A DNA stretch of 64,000 nucleotides from Prunella strophiata (GCA_036583965.1 JAZBQD010000014.1:69549835-69613834); one strand, 5' to 3'. Shown: positions 23,721-36,415, numbered from the stretch's first letter. Notes: generated by a model from the letters alone, not told the origin. Numbers and translations: made by a program.

Positions 23721-25982
23721 ACAGCTTTTAATAACTACATAGGTAATAACAGAGCCACTCTTATCTCTGGGGCACAGACAGGGCTGAGTTGAGGAAAAAA
23801 AAAACCCAAGGAGAAACCTCCTCATTCCCCAGGGACAGCACAAGCCCTGGTGCTTGTCTATCTTTAAAAAGGTCAGGTTAAGTCATCACCCCCTGTCCCT
23901 CATCTCCACAGATCTCCCAAAACCACTGAGGGCAGTGAAAACCTCTGATAATTCACATCTTCACCCTTTCACAAAAGATCTGTACATGGCTTGTAGAGTG
24001 GGTGGGATATTTGCTCCCCAAGGGCAGCCTGCTCATAATCCTGCCTCCAGCAAAGGCAAACCCCTGCACCCACTCACTGAGGCTCTACAAATGTTAATTT
24101 ATTCAAGCATTAAAGTGAGTTCTATCATGAGCACACAGGTAGTGACTGCACTGCTGAGATGGCAGCGCTGTCACTCACATCACTCAGATAAAATCAGATT
24201 TGGGCAAGGGCTGATGTAGTGCTGAGTGTTTCACAGGCTCACATCAGATTTTAAATAACAACAGTCACTGCCTTTTTCACCAGCCCCTCTCACAGAGGCA
24301 CCCATGGGTGTCAAGGATGGGTGGGAGGAGATGATTGATAAATCACAGAGCTCCTGAGCTCTCTACAGGGCTTGGGGTCCCAAAACCACCAGCTTTGACT
24401 TGTGCTTTGGAGTAGCCAAGCCCAAAATGAACCTGCTCATGCTGTAATGGCCAGGGAAGTGCAGGCAGTCAATGGACCAGCAAGAATAAGTTTTTGGAAC
24501 TCTCTGGAGGAAAAACAAATTGTTCCTCTTGTTCCAGATTTCGTGTTTTAAGGATGTGAGGGAATGAAGGTCCCACTGCCCTCTCCCCCAGAGGTTTGAG
24601 ACAGCCCCTGGGAGTGTCTGTGAGTCTGAAGGGCTGTGCAAAGGCAGCAGTGGTGTCTGAGGTGGCCTCAGATGGGAGGACACTGAGCAAACCTGGAAAC
24701 CCTGGGTTGGTTATTGGTGCATTCATTGCTCTGCCCCAGGGCTTTGGCCCTCAGGGAGCTCCATTCTGTGCAGAAGGAAAATGAAAGGGCCCAGACAGCA
24801 AAAGGATGAGGAAAAGGAATGGTGTCATGCTCAAAGCCTTGCAGGAGCTGGGGCATCACCTCACCCCACCCCAAAAAAGTGACTGGAACTGTTTTCACTT
24901 CAGCACTGGAAGTGAAATCCCATCCTTGCCCAGATGGAGCAGATGAGAAGGAGTCCCAGCTCTGCCATCCTGTCCTTCCTCCTGAGTTATGGTATCTCTC
25001 AGCCTCTTTAATCAGGAGGAATTCACACAGTTACTCCCTCTCTCCACACCAAATTTTAGGTAAAAATACGCACAGTAGAGGGAAATGGTTGGAGACATCA
25101 CAAACCACTTGATTTTAAGTGGTGCAGGAGGAAGAAATGACACTTGTAGATTAAAAATATAACCAGTAATACTTGTTTAATAAATCATTGAACACGTATG
25201 GGTGAACATGTCCCACTCAGACTGGTGGCCTCCACTGTAGGGCAACTGCCATCACCCTACCACAATCCCTCATTGCTCCCATTCTTTTTTTGGATTTAAA
25301 GTTCCTGACGAGCATCTGTGAATCAGCCAGGTGTGACAGCTTCAGTAATCCTGCACACCCACAGGACTAAGTTTAAACTGTGCATTTTCCATGTAAAAGT
25401 AGATCCTCCTCCCACCCCTGTCCCAAGCAGCAAACTCCCCAAGGCCAAGAATTCCACTGAAATCAGCCAGGTTTCCATGCTGGATGCCCAGATTGGTCCT
25501 TCCCTGGGATCTGGCTGCCAACATTTTCAATCATAATGCTGACAACACAACAGGAACACCACACTAAACTTGGCCTGCACCCTGGCTGGCAGCCTCCTAC
25601 ACTCTTGCCCAGTGTCCCAAGGCTCCAGACTCTCCAAAAATTCCTGTTAGAGCTAAATTATTCAGTGCTACCCCTTCCTGTGTCTGTGGGGGATGCAGCC
25701 ACACTTTGGGTGGGGGTGGAGAGCAATGCAGCAGCAACTCCTTGTCCAGCAGCCATCAGGACAAAGCAACTCTGGGGGTGGCTCCTGTGCCCCTGGCCCC
25801 TCAATACTGCAAAAGATTATAAATGCCATGGGTTTATGAGCATAAAAACCCTGAGGTCGACAGCAGAGCACATCCTTGGGGAAAATGTGGTCACTGCCAG
25901 AATTCCTGAGCACAGAATTCCCTGATGTCCACAGCATGATGGGAGCTGAAAGGTTCATGAAGCACCACGGGCTGCTGGGGTT
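23721..25982. other. Unique intronic sequence downstream of the exon
   Basis: No gene or repeat recognised. This stretch abuts the exon donor. Confidence 0.5.
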
Positions 25983-25988
25983 CCTTAC
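25983..25988 (-). other. Splice donor of the plexin exon
   Basis: The minus strand reads CAG|GTAAGG at the exon end, a strong match to the U1 consensus. Confidence 0.88.
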
Positions 25989-26120
25989 CTGCTTCTCAGA
26001 CATGATGTAGAGGTGCTCATGGTCCACAGAGAAGGCCATGTCCCGGAGGATGGGGCCAGAGTCCACCACCTGCACGATCTCGTACTCCAGCGTGTTCCTG
26101 GCGGTGCCATCCACGCGGAT
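25989..26120 (-). CDS. PLXNA4: A-type plexin exon, end of sema domain (probably PLXNA4)
   Basis: This is an internal exon of 44 codons, phase 0 at both ends, on the minus strand. It starts after a pyrimidine-rich stretch ending GCGCAG and ends CAG followed by GTAAGG, so both splice sites fit consensus. The peptide begins IRVDGTARN, carries GPILRDMAFS in the middle and ends HLYIMSEKQ. These are hallmarks of the last blade of the plexin-A sema beta-propeller, just before the cysteine-rich PSI domain. Plexin-A proteins are single-pass neuronal membrane receptors that bind semaphorins directly or with neuropilins and signal through a cytoplasmic GAP domain to steer axons. Codon use is GC-rich at third positions, unlike the surrounding sequence. 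Assignment to PLXNA4 over PLXNA2 or PLXNA1 rests on remembered residue similarity and on the very large introns; the A-type call is firmer than the paralogue. No neighbouring exon was found in the window. Confidence 0.85.
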
Positions 26121-26145
26121 CTGCGCAGCAACAACAACAGCACAG
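26121..26145 (-). other. Splice acceptor and pyrimidine tract of the plexin exon
   Basis: On the minus strand a GTTGTTGTTGCTGC-type tract runs into GCAG at the exon start. The tract is interrupted by guanines, so it is only moderately strong. A CR1 copy begins about 80 bp further upstream in the intron. Confidence 0.8.
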
Positions 26146-26198
26146 GCACAGCATGAGCATTGTTCACTCCTTCCACTGGAAACTGATCATTGCAGAGC

Positions 26199-26390
26199 CA
26201 CAGATGGTTTGTGTTGAAATGGACCTCAAAGAACATCTCATTCCAACCCCCCTGCCATGGGCAGGGACAGCTTCCACCATCCCAGGTTGCTCCAAGCCCT
26301 GTCCAGCCTGGCTTTGGGGACTTCCAGGGATCCAGGGGCAGGAACAGCTTCTCTGGGAAACCTTCTCTTTCACCACCCTCACATTCATAT
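26199..26390 (-). mobile_element. CR1 LINE 3' fragment next to the plexin exon
   Basis: Plus strand GATGGTTTGTGTTGAAATGG, CCCTGCCATGGGCAGGGACA and GGGATCCAGGGGCAGGAACA. It is in the same orientation as the gene and begins about 80 bp upstream of the exon acceptor. Confidence 0.93.
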
Positions 26391-27512
<1,122 letters not shown>

Positions 27513-28150
27513 TATATACACGCACAGAATTATCACTGCACAAATGTATTGCAGCCCAGGTCTTTAGGATAACAAAAAGTGAACTTTCCCCAGCCTCCCC
27601 ACCAAAGGGACAAAGCAGATTTCATCACTCCTGCTGGTCCCATCAGCACAAGAGCCCTGTAAGAACAATGCAGAGCCTGCTGGCTTTTATCTGGCACTGT
27701 CACTGTGCCCCTGTCACTGCCTGGACAAATCTGCCACGCTCAAAATGATGGCAACGAGGGAAGGATCAGTGGTGGTGATGAGCAGAAGATAAAAAACCAC
27801 ACAAATCTGCAGGACTGACTCACTGGAATGCTACTCAGATAATATTATTGCTCTTATTGCTAATGCTCCATGGGGCAATTTATTATTGCAGAGTGCTCAG
27901 TGCAACACAGACTATTTCTCTTGCTGATTGCATGTATCAGGTATTGAAATCAGTCCTGCACCAACTGGGCACCTTATGATTCCAGACACAGCTCATAACA
28001 GGGTGTCACTTAGGGACATCAATAACTGGGATTATGAGGAGGAACCAGACACACAGTCCCAGTCTATCCCTGACAATGATCCAGTGATGCAGAAGGAAAT
28101 GTAGAAAACAACAGATTTTTTTTTTTTACCTGCTTAAAAACAATATGTAG

Positions 28151-28174
28151 AGTTTAGGCTCAAAAGCCTAAACT
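28151..28174. repeat. Perfect 10-bp inverted repeat, 4-nt loop
   Basis: AGTTTAGGCT, loop CAAA, AGCCTAAACT. Confidence 0.85.
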
Positions 28175-28238
28175 GGAGAAGGTTTGCAATCCCTTTCAAT
28201 AAAATAAACCTGGAGAAGTTTTGCAATCCCTTTCAATA
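28173..28238. repeat. Two-copy tandem duplication, period 37 bp
   Basis: CTGGAGAAGG/TTTTGCAATCCCTTTCAATA occurs at 28173 and again at 28210 with one substitution in the shared core. Confidence 0.82.
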
Positions 28239-29094
28239 TAGAACAAGTCATAATAAAATAGCTGTTCTCAAGAGCTCTCCTGAACCCTGTGAGGCTCTGC
28301 CCAGCAGCAAACCCCACAGTAATGTTTCAGGGGTGCATCCACATTCCTTATCTCCCTCTGTTTCCCATGTGCTGCCTTTCACTTCCTGAAAATTTTCTAT
28401 CCTGCAGCACACAAACACCACAGTACCTTCCCCTGAAAGAAACAAAGTTGTAGGAGATCTTCATCATGCCCCACATTATGATCTCCATTCCTTCCTGGCC
28501 AAAGATTCCCAGCCTGCAGTTGGATAGCTGAGCAAAAAGCACCCTTCCCATCCAAAGGAAATAACAAGCTGTGGAGAACTTATGGTGTCAAGACCTGTTC
28601 CCACTATTCCCTGGCACAGTCCTTGAGCTTGTTCCTTCTGTATCAACCTCCCAGCCAAGAAACTGAGCCTGAATCATCTTCTGTATTAGAAAGTCAAAGA
28701 GAAGGGAGGAGAGGGAGTGATAAAGGGTCTGGAAAGTCTGTATGAGTAAAGGACAGCAATGATGTGCAGATTGTTATCTTTGTCCTTCCTTGATGTGCTA
28801 ACCTGCTGTGGGACAACAAAGGAATATTATTTCCCCAGGAAAGATAAGGAAAATGAAGCAGAAAGGAGTTAGAGGGGCTCTCTGTGCCAGCAAAGGGTGT
28901 GGAGGGTGCTCAGGGATGCTCAGATCCTACGTGTTATCCATCAGACTCCTCAGAAGTGGGAGCACGTGCAGGCCTTGGCTGCTGGGCTGCTCCAATGACA
29001 CGGGAGGATTTGCAGTTAATTTGTCATCTTGATGGAGCTGCTGATGACAGCAACACACATCCAACAGCAGCACACAGAGAGGTCAGGGCCTCTA

Positions 29095-29990
29095 GCCCAG
29101 CACTGAGCATCCCTGATGCACCAAGGAGTCAGGGAGTGAAGCCCAGCCCTGAACATCCCTGAAAGACAAGAATTCAGGGTCTAAAGCCCAGCCCTGAACA
29201 TCCCTGAAACACAAGAATTCAGGGTCTGAAGCCCAGCCCTGAACATCCCTGAAAGACAAGAATTCAGGGTCTAAAGCCCAGCACTGAACATCCCTGAAAG
29301 ACAAGAATTCAGGGTCTAAAGCCCAGCCCTGAACATCTCTGAAACACAAAGAATTCAGAGCCTAAAGCCCAGCCCTGAACATCCCTGAAACATGAAGAAT
29401 TTAGGGCCTAAAGCCCAGCACTGAACATCACTGAAACATAAAGAATTCAGGGTTTAAAGCCCTGCACTGAACATCCCTGAAACACAAAGAATTCAAGGTT
29501 TAAAGCCCAGCACTGAGCATCCCTGAAACACAACAGTGGGGTCAGGGCCTAAAACCCATCACTGAACATCCCTGAAACATGAAGAATTCAGGGCTTAAAG
29601 CCCAGCACTGAACATCCCTAAAAGACAAAAATCAGGGTCTAAAGTCCAGCACTGAACATCACTGAAACATGAAGAATTCAGGGTCTGAAGCCCAGCACTG
29701 AACATCATTGAAACACAAATAATTCAGGGCTTAAAACCCAGCACTGAACAACCCTGAAACACAAAGAATTTAGGGCCTGAAGCCCAGCCCTGAACATCCC
29801 TGAAACACAAAGAATTCAGGGCCTAAAGCCCAGCACTGAACATCCCTGAAACACAAAGAATTCAGGGCCTAAAGCCCAGCCCTGAACATCCCTGAAACAC
29901 AAAGAATTCAGGGCCTAAAGCCCAGCACTGAACATCCCTGAAACACAAAGAATTCAAGGTTTAAAGCCCAGCACTGAACATCCCTGACTC
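29095..29990. repeat. Minisatellite, 45/46-bp unit, about 20 units
   Basis: Each unit runs GCCCAGC(A/C)CTGAACATCC, then CTGAAA(C/G)ACAA(A)GAATTC, then AGGG(T/C)CTAAA. The first five units are mostly 45 bp (29096-29325); later ones are mostly 46 bp by one added A. Units 16-19 alternate CCAGCCCTG and CCAGCACTG, which suggests expansion by pairs. One internal unit, near 29510-29558, carries an ACAGTGGGGTC variant. Read on the minus strand, the 45-bp units give a 15-residue repeated peptide until the 46-bp units shift the frame. Confidence 0.97.
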
Positions 29991-32764
29991 CCACCAGCTC
30001 TGTCTGCTTAGGAGCAGGGGGCTTGCTCATGTCTGTGGTTCTTCACAGGGAAATTCAGCTCCTCTGAGTCCTCCTGCTTGCAAGTGGACCCTGATGTAAA
30101 TCACCCATGAGGTCAATGGCAGAGATGGCAACAGGCTTGGGCTGAGTCATTCCCCTTAGGACAGGCAGGGGAAAGGAAGGAGGCAGGAAGGGCTGCAGGC
30201 TGAGGAGCACAGGAGGCTGCCTGTCTCCACAGCAGGAGCCTTTCCTCTTCCCCTCTGAAGGCTTTCCAGCTCCAAGTTCTCCCTCTCAGGGAGCAGTCAG
30301 GGAGCTCTGTCTGCTGTCTCCACTCTGCCTCCCCCCAGCCCTTTGTGGTTTCTCATTCCCATCACAGCATCCTCGCTCTCTGCTGATCCCTGTGCTAAAC
30401 AAACCTCACATCTTCGCTGCTTTGACCTTCATTTTCCAGCACCACCATGGTCAGATCTGCAGGCTGCCAGATATGTAAGCAGCCAATTATCACCCCAGGG
30501 CTCAGCCACTGTCCCCAGCCTTTGCCAGGTCCCCATTAGAGGGGGAAGAGCTCGGAGATGGAAGAGGCAGGCTGGAGGAACAGCCGGCTGGAGTTAACAA
30601 ACCATGGAGACAGGAGGCACAGCCCCCAGGGATCTCCCTGTGCATTTGGTGCAGGTAAAAGATTGCAGAGGCTTCACACCAGGAATACAGAGCTACTCGG
30701 AAGTGATTTAACAGCTATTGCTGGCCTAATAGCCTGAAAAGTCATTATTTTGCAGAGGGGGAGGGAGGGAAGGAGGGACAGGGCTCGTGTCACTGTGCAT
30801 GTGCAAACACACACACGTGTGCTCACACACCCACAGCCCAACAGCTCTAAGTGCAGGAACTCCCTCTCTCTATTAAATCTAGTGGCTAATAAAAAGGAAA
30901 ATTCAGAAAAAGGCCAGAAAATCTGGCAGACACCAACCCACACTGCACAGGCTGTGCAAGCCCTGTGCCAGCAGTGAGGTGATTATTGGAGACTGCAACT
31001 CCTAACTCCAACCATCCCTTTACCTGTCTTAAACCCTGTCTTTCTGATGTTGGACCCCATGCACAGAGCCCTGAGGATCTCCACCTTCCCTGCACATTCT
31101 TCACAGTCCTGAGCATCAGACAACACAACTGCACTTTTCTCTTAGAGATTTATTCCTGGCTCCTGCTAGAAGCAGGGCACTTAGGTTGGTGAAAAAAATC
31201 TAAGAAGAGTCTGTGAAGGAAAAATGAGAAGATTCTCATCAAGGACTGCAGGTGATCACCACTAAAATCAGGGACCTAGACATAATCTCTGCTTGGAAAG
31301 CTCCCCAAGTTTCCAGCTACAGGGAATTTGAAGAATGTACCACCCATTCCTGCTCTTCTCTGCTGGCATCAGCCCCAAGCCCCACCTGGAGCTGGGGTGC
31401 TGGCATGGATGGAGTTTTCTTCTGACTGAATGATGGGCATTCCTATATTCAAGATGTTTTTTGGGGGCTGTGGGATGAGACCCTGGACTAACAGTCCAGT
31501 TGGGATTGCTTCTGGGAGCTGCCTGTGAGCCATGAGCTCTACTGCAAGGCAAGAGGGACAAGTGACAGAGGGGGGCTCCAGGACCATGTGAGTCTCAAAA
31601 AAATGCTCAATCCACCACAACCCACACTCCACAAACACACCCATCACCTCCACAACAGGATCATCCACCTGCTCCCACTCCCTGAATATCTGTCCTGGAC
31701 ATGCACACCCCTCAGAGCCCCAGATGCTCAGCTCAGCTCCCTTGCCCTCCTTTAACCCATCACATGTGGGAGCTCCCAGGGCCCAGCACTCTTCAGCTGC
31801 ACATTAATCCTTCTCCTTCCTGGAAGGCTTCACTCACTGGGCTTGGCTCTGCAGAGCCGGCTGCTATTAAAACATCAGCATGATGCTTCCCGAAGGTCAA
31901 CTACCAAGGGACCCATTCTGGCAGCTGTTTGTTTGTTTGTCTGAACATTATCTAGGGCTGGCTGTTTATTTACATCCATTGAAGTATCAGACAATAAATA
32001 TCCTCTCCCAGTAGCAAACAGATGCTTGCACTCGAACGTTCTGGCTAGCGCTGACTTCAAAACGATCTCCTTAATGAGCAAACAACACCATTAATCTTTA
32101 AAGACACAGGCTCTGGCCTTCTCTGAGCTCCCACCCTGGCCATGGCTACACCCATAGGCATCCTGGCAAGCAGCCCAGGGGTCTGGTAGATGAAAGAAGG
32201 TAAAAGATACCTTCCATCACTTGGCTGGTGGTTTTCAGCCTTATCTGGGCTCCCCCAGCTGCTGAGGGATCCACGGGAGGCTGATGCTTGAGGACAGTTT
32301 CCCCAGCAAGCTGGTGGCAGATGCCTCAATCCCACTTCTAAGAGGGACACAGAGGTTGGTATCATGTAGTTATCAAAGAGAGGGACACAATAACCCTCTC
32401 CAAATCATGGGGATGGACTCAGAATTGTCAAGGAAAGAGCAGTGGGACTGGGGGACAAAAGGAATTGGTGGTAGCAAGCACTTGGTGCCTTTGCTGGAAG
32501 ATAAATCATGGTTGTGGCAAAAAAAAAGAAAGTATCTTTAAGCTCAGCAGAGCAACAGAAACACATGCCTTTCAGAGAAGGCCACATACCTCTGTTAGCA
32601 CCTCTATTCTTTCCTATAAAGTGACATTTCCTGCTAAAATCCATCCACACAGATGTACTTCAGGAGCTTTACTCCAGGCCCATCAAAGCCTGATCCTGTA
32701 GACTGAATCAGTGTTTGGAGCATGTTAACATCATCCAGTTTTAGATTATTCAAGAAAAAGGCAC
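29991..32764. other. Unique non-coding sequence
   Basis: A purine-rich GGGAGGGAGG patch lies at 30757-30780 and a CACACACGTGTG patch near 30808. A possible conserved block at 31985-32100 is listed separately. No gene recognised. Confidence 0.5.
31985..32100. promoter_or_regulatory. Candidate conserved non-coding element
   Basis: Unique AT-rich block with ACAATAAATATCC, CGAACGTTCTGGCTAGCGCT and CTCCTTAATGAGC. It keeps several CpGs in an otherwise CpG-poor area. Inference only. Confidence 0.3.
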
Positions 32765-32875
32765 TGGCACGGGTTGTTCAGAGAGGTTTTTTATGGCCCA
32801 TCCTTGGAAGTGTTCAAGGCCAGATTGGACAGGACTTGGAGCCTGATCTAGTGCAAAGTGTCCTTTCAAAATTAT
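32765..32875 (+). mobile_element. CR1 LINE fragment
   Basis: GGGTTGTTCAGAGAGGTTTT, then CATCCTTGGAAGTGTTCAAG and CCAGATTGGACAGGACTTGG. The terminal motif is lost. Confidence 0.85.
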
Positions 32876-34533
32876 CTTCAGACTCACTTCAGAAACACAC
32901 TCCTAACCCAATCTCCTGCTACAACCTCACTTCTCTTTTATTTGTCCAAGCAGCTTGGACTGGTGTCTGGCAGCAAAATAAAAAAAGGATCATTTCCACT
33001 GTGCCAACTGGGCTCAGCTGTTTCCTGCTCCTGTAAAACCATCACCTCCTGCCCAAGAGCATCATTCCTGGCCCACCAGAGTTAAAATAAGTTCTCCTTC
33101 AATTAATATCTCTGCATAAAGCACTTGAAAGCCATCCAGGGCTGCTGGGAGCTTGGTGGGGAGCAGGATCACTACGGCCGGCCAGGCGGGCAGCAGGAGC
33201 AGACGCCGGGTGGATGAGAGTCATTACAAATAATTAAATGAATAACTAAGCAGAAGAGGGGCTTGGTGAACCATGGCAGGCTCGGCCAAGCCTTCCCTCC
33301 CCTCCACTCTGCTTTTGTGCAGCATCAGCAGCCCCTGGGCTGATGAAGTCCCAGGGAATTCATCATCTCCTGCCCCAGCGCTTCCAGCCGCTGCTCCAGC
33401 AGCTCTCGCTCAAGTCACGCTGGTGGTTTTATTTTGGCCATGAAATTGCCCCAGTTCCCCAGGGGAGGGGATTAAATGGCTGCCAGGAAGATTGCAAGGG
33501 TGGATTTCAAAGGGAAAATCCTTCAGGTCATGCAATCAGGCCCTGCTACCTCTGCCGGGGTGCGAGGGAGCAACCGTGACTGTGGCACTGCTTTGGAAAG
33601 TAGGGAAAATGTTTTGGGCAGGGAAAGCAAGAGGTGGGAGGACAAGCTGTGTCCTCCCTATCCCCTGAGGCATCCTTCCTTTGCTGTCCCTGCCTCTCCT
33701 TCTTGCAGGGCATCTCACTGAAATCACCATCATCATTTCTCACTATTGGATTAAGGATCTGCAAACACCATTTCCAGGAGATCCAAGCAGCCCTGGAGCC
33801 CAGCACATCAATCCAGGCTGCTCTGAGAAGGGCCCAGCCAGAGCCTTATGACTGCACAGGGGCCACTAATACTTCATTGCTTTTCCAATAGCAGTTCCTC
33901 CCTGTTTTATGAACCTAATGTTCCCCAGAGGATGCCAGGACTGCTGGCTGCTGCTGGCATGGAGAGGGAGAAAGGACACAGCAGGCAGTGTATGATCTCA
34001 TGTCAGGCCTTTCTGATGGTCACCTATTCCTGCTTTTCCATTGATTTGGGTTGCATGATGGAGCTCTACTGATCAGAAACAGGGAAGGGGCTGGTGACTC
34101 TCCATGTTCTGCCCATTTCCCTCCGTTTTCCAGTAAAATAATCCCTTCTAATTTGCCTAAAGCCTATTAACAGGATATCAATTCCTAATAAAACATGGCA
34201 TTTCAATAGCCCTGTCTATCCACTGATCCTAAAGGCCTTTGGAAACACTAATTGAAAAAGCAAGGCATGAGGTACCCTTAGCTCCTGCCTGAGTCAGCAG
34301 CCAGCACCTCTCTCTCTTCTGTACACTCGTTTTAAAGGGCTGCTTGCCTGGATGCAGTGATGCCAGCCCATCCAGACACAGATCTCACAGCACCTCCAGC
34401 CACGTGGACACCAGGAAAACCTGGTGTTTACAGTGTTCTTGAAACTCCTGCTCTCAAGTGCTGTCCAGAACCCAAAGGGTCATGACAGGAACCACTCTGA
34501 GCAGAGGGGAGAGCTGATCTGGACAGGAGAGTC
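32876..34533. other. Unique non-coding sequence
   Basis: Includes the GC-rich/AT-rich boundary block at 33160-33255 listed separately; otherwise nothing recognised. Confidence 0.5.
33160..33255. promoter_or_regulatory. Candidate conserved non-coding element
   Basis: A CpG-bearing ACGGCCGGCCAGGCGGG segment runs into GAGTCATTACAAATAATTAA. The second part carries AP-1-like GAGTCAT and homeodomain-like words. Function is inference. Confidence 0.3.
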
Positions 34534-34835
34534 ATGGAATCCATGGACTGGTTTGGGTGGGAAGTTATCTTGAAGACAATCCAGTTCCCACCCCTGCCAT
34601 GGCAGGGACACTTTCCACTATCCCAGGCTGCTCCAAGCCCCATCCAGCCTGGCCTTGGGCACTGCCAGGGATCCAGAGACAGCCACAGCTTCTCTGGACA
34701 TCCTATGCCAGGGCCTCTCCACCCTCACAGGGAACAATTTCTTCCTAATATCTAACCTAAATCTCTCTTCTTTTACTTTAAAAGGGTTCCTCTTTGTCCT
34801 ATCTCTGTCACCCAGTAAAAGTCACTCTCCCAAAA
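34534..34835 (-). mobile_element. CR1 LINE 3' fragment
   Basis: Plus strand GGAATCCATGGACTGGTTTG, CACCCCTGCCATGGCAGGGA and CATCCAGCCTGGCCTTGGGC in antisense order. Confidence 0.92.
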
Positions 34836-34935
34836 TGTAGGTGCACAAAACAGAAGGGGCAGCAAAGCAGGTTGGCCTTGGAATCCCATCAGGTTCCTGC
34901 TTTGTATTTCCTTTGTCCAGGAGGTCTCATGTGAC

Positions 34936-35015
34936 AGAATCACAGAATCATTAAAGCTGGAAAAGACCTCCAAGACCATCAAACCCAATCTCACCAAACA
35001 GATCTTGTCATCAGT
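34936..35015 (-). mobile_element. CR1 LINE terminal fragment
   Basis: CAGAATCACAGAATCATTAA, then AGCTGGAAAAGACCTCCAAG and ATCAAACCCAATC. Different subfamily from the neighbour 100 bp to the left. Confidence 0.9.
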
Positions 35016-35559
35016 AAATGAGAGTTATTTGCTACACCTACAGCACAGCAAAGCCAGGGAGAATGGTTCTTCCTCACTTCTCCAGCCACACAATTCCCAG
35101 AGCCTTTTCTCCCAGCAGCAATACAGGGATTTTGAAGAAGACAGCTTTCCTAGAATAGCTGCTGGCTAATCCTGATGATCTGCAGGCACTGCAGTGTAAT
35201 CCCCACCCCTGCACACCCGTGGCCAGGGGCTGGCAGGGGGCACAGGGGCTTCACTGGGCAGGGCCACAGGGTTTAATCCTGCACAGGAGTCACCCACTGA
35301 CCTCTCGTGTAATCCTGGAAAACTGGGTCAAACACAGCTGTGCCTGGATAGGAGATCACCCCTGCAGAGCCAGCACAGCACAGAGGGCAGAGCAGCTTCA
35401 GGAGGCCCAAGAGAAACATGGGACATAGATGTTGGTGGGCATCTGCTTTGTTTTCTGGAGACATGTGGGTCACCAAGCCTTGGCAGAGCTGCTGGGTGCT
35501 GTGGTTTCATGGTGGGTCACTGTCTCACACAGGTCCAGCACAGTGGGATCCACTGGAAT
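35016..35559. other. Unique non-coding sequence
   Basis: Nothing recognised. Confidence 0.5.
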
Positions 35560-35850
35560 CATGGAATCAGAGTGGTTTGGGTTGAAAGGGATCTTAAAGC
35601 TCATCCAATTCAATCTCCCTGCCATGGGCAGGGACACCTTCCACTGTCCCGGGCTGCTCCAATCCCTGTCCAAGATGTTCTTGGACACTCCCAGGGATGC
35701 AGGGGCAGCCACAGCTTCTCTGGGCACCCTGTGCCAGGGCCTGACCTTCACAGGGAAGAATTTCTCCTTAATATCCAATTTACATCTACCCTTTGTCAGC
35801 TTAAAGCCACTTGCTTTGGGCCAGAGGGTCCTTCAAGACCAAAGACAAAT
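35560..35850 (-). mobile_element. CR1 LINE 3' fragment
   Basis: ATCATGGAATCAGAGTGGTT, GGGTTGAAAGGGATCTTAAA and CTGCCATGGGCAGGGACACC. Confidence 0.93.
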
Positions 35851-36284
35851 TCCTAGCTGACAGAGATCCCCTTTTTTCCAGTCCACAGCACAGAACTTCT
35901 GTCCCATCTCACTGTGGATCCCTACTAACATTTATTGCAAGACATACTCCTGGCTGCAATGGAGTTATGAATTAAATTAGACAAAGTGAAAGACCCACCT
36001 TCTGTCCAAGCCCTTCATTCTGGGCTTGGACATCACCTAACACAGTGGGTTTCTGACTGCTGCTCCCAGCATAAAAATTAACAATAAAAATTAACCATAA
36101 ACTAACTATAAATTAACAATTACAGCTTGAAGTGTGTCCAGTCAGGCTGTACCTGAACTGCAGGGCTCACCCCAAAGTGAAACAGCTCCAGAGATGGAAA
36201 CAGAGGGAAAGGACAGGAGCAGGTCCCTCTCCCTCAGCAGGGAGAGGGTGTCAGGTACATGCAGCTCTCACACCCAGGAGCCCA
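35851..36284. other. Unique non-coding sequence
   Basis: Cryptic AT-rich repetition of AAAATTAACAATA/AACTAACTATAA occurs at 36073-36122. Nothing else recognised. Confidence 0.5.
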
Positions 36285-36415
36285 TTGACAGATGACATCA
36301 TTTTTGAGAGCATGGTTTACATGCGCTCCCCCGGCGCTCCCTGATTGATAAATTAGACACTCATGAGCCATGTGCTAATCAATGCAAATCATTAGTTTGT
36401 AACAACACAAGGCAA
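36285..36415. promoter_or_regulatory. Candidate enhancer-like element with clustered motifs
   Basis: Within 130 bp lie TTGACAGATGACATCA (36285-36300; MEIS/TALE-like TGACAG and CRE-like TGACATCA), TGATTGAT (36342-36349; PBX/HOX-like) and the exact POU octamer ATGCAAAT (36382-36389) followed by ATTAG. The block is unique and repeat-free. Motif names follow published consensus words; activity is inference. Confidence 0.4.

Larger units (their letters stand above)
1..25988 (-). other. Intron downstream of the plexin exon (partial)
   Basis: This interval follows the exon donor and contains no recognisable exon. I looked on the minus strand for a PSI-domain segment with its cysteine pattern and saw none. 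It holds CR1 copies, four LTRs, short simple repeats and unique sequence. That it is a single intron is inference from the lack of any other exon. Confidence 0.65.
27521..29094. other. Unique non-coding sequence with a small hairpin and duplication
   Basis: Apart from the inverted repeat at 28151-28174 and the 37-bp tandem duplication after it, nothing recognised. Confidence 0.5.

Noticed and set aside
29095..29990. Possible CRISPR array
   Set aside because: Whole units repeat without unique spacers, and the window is vertebrate; it is a minisatellite.
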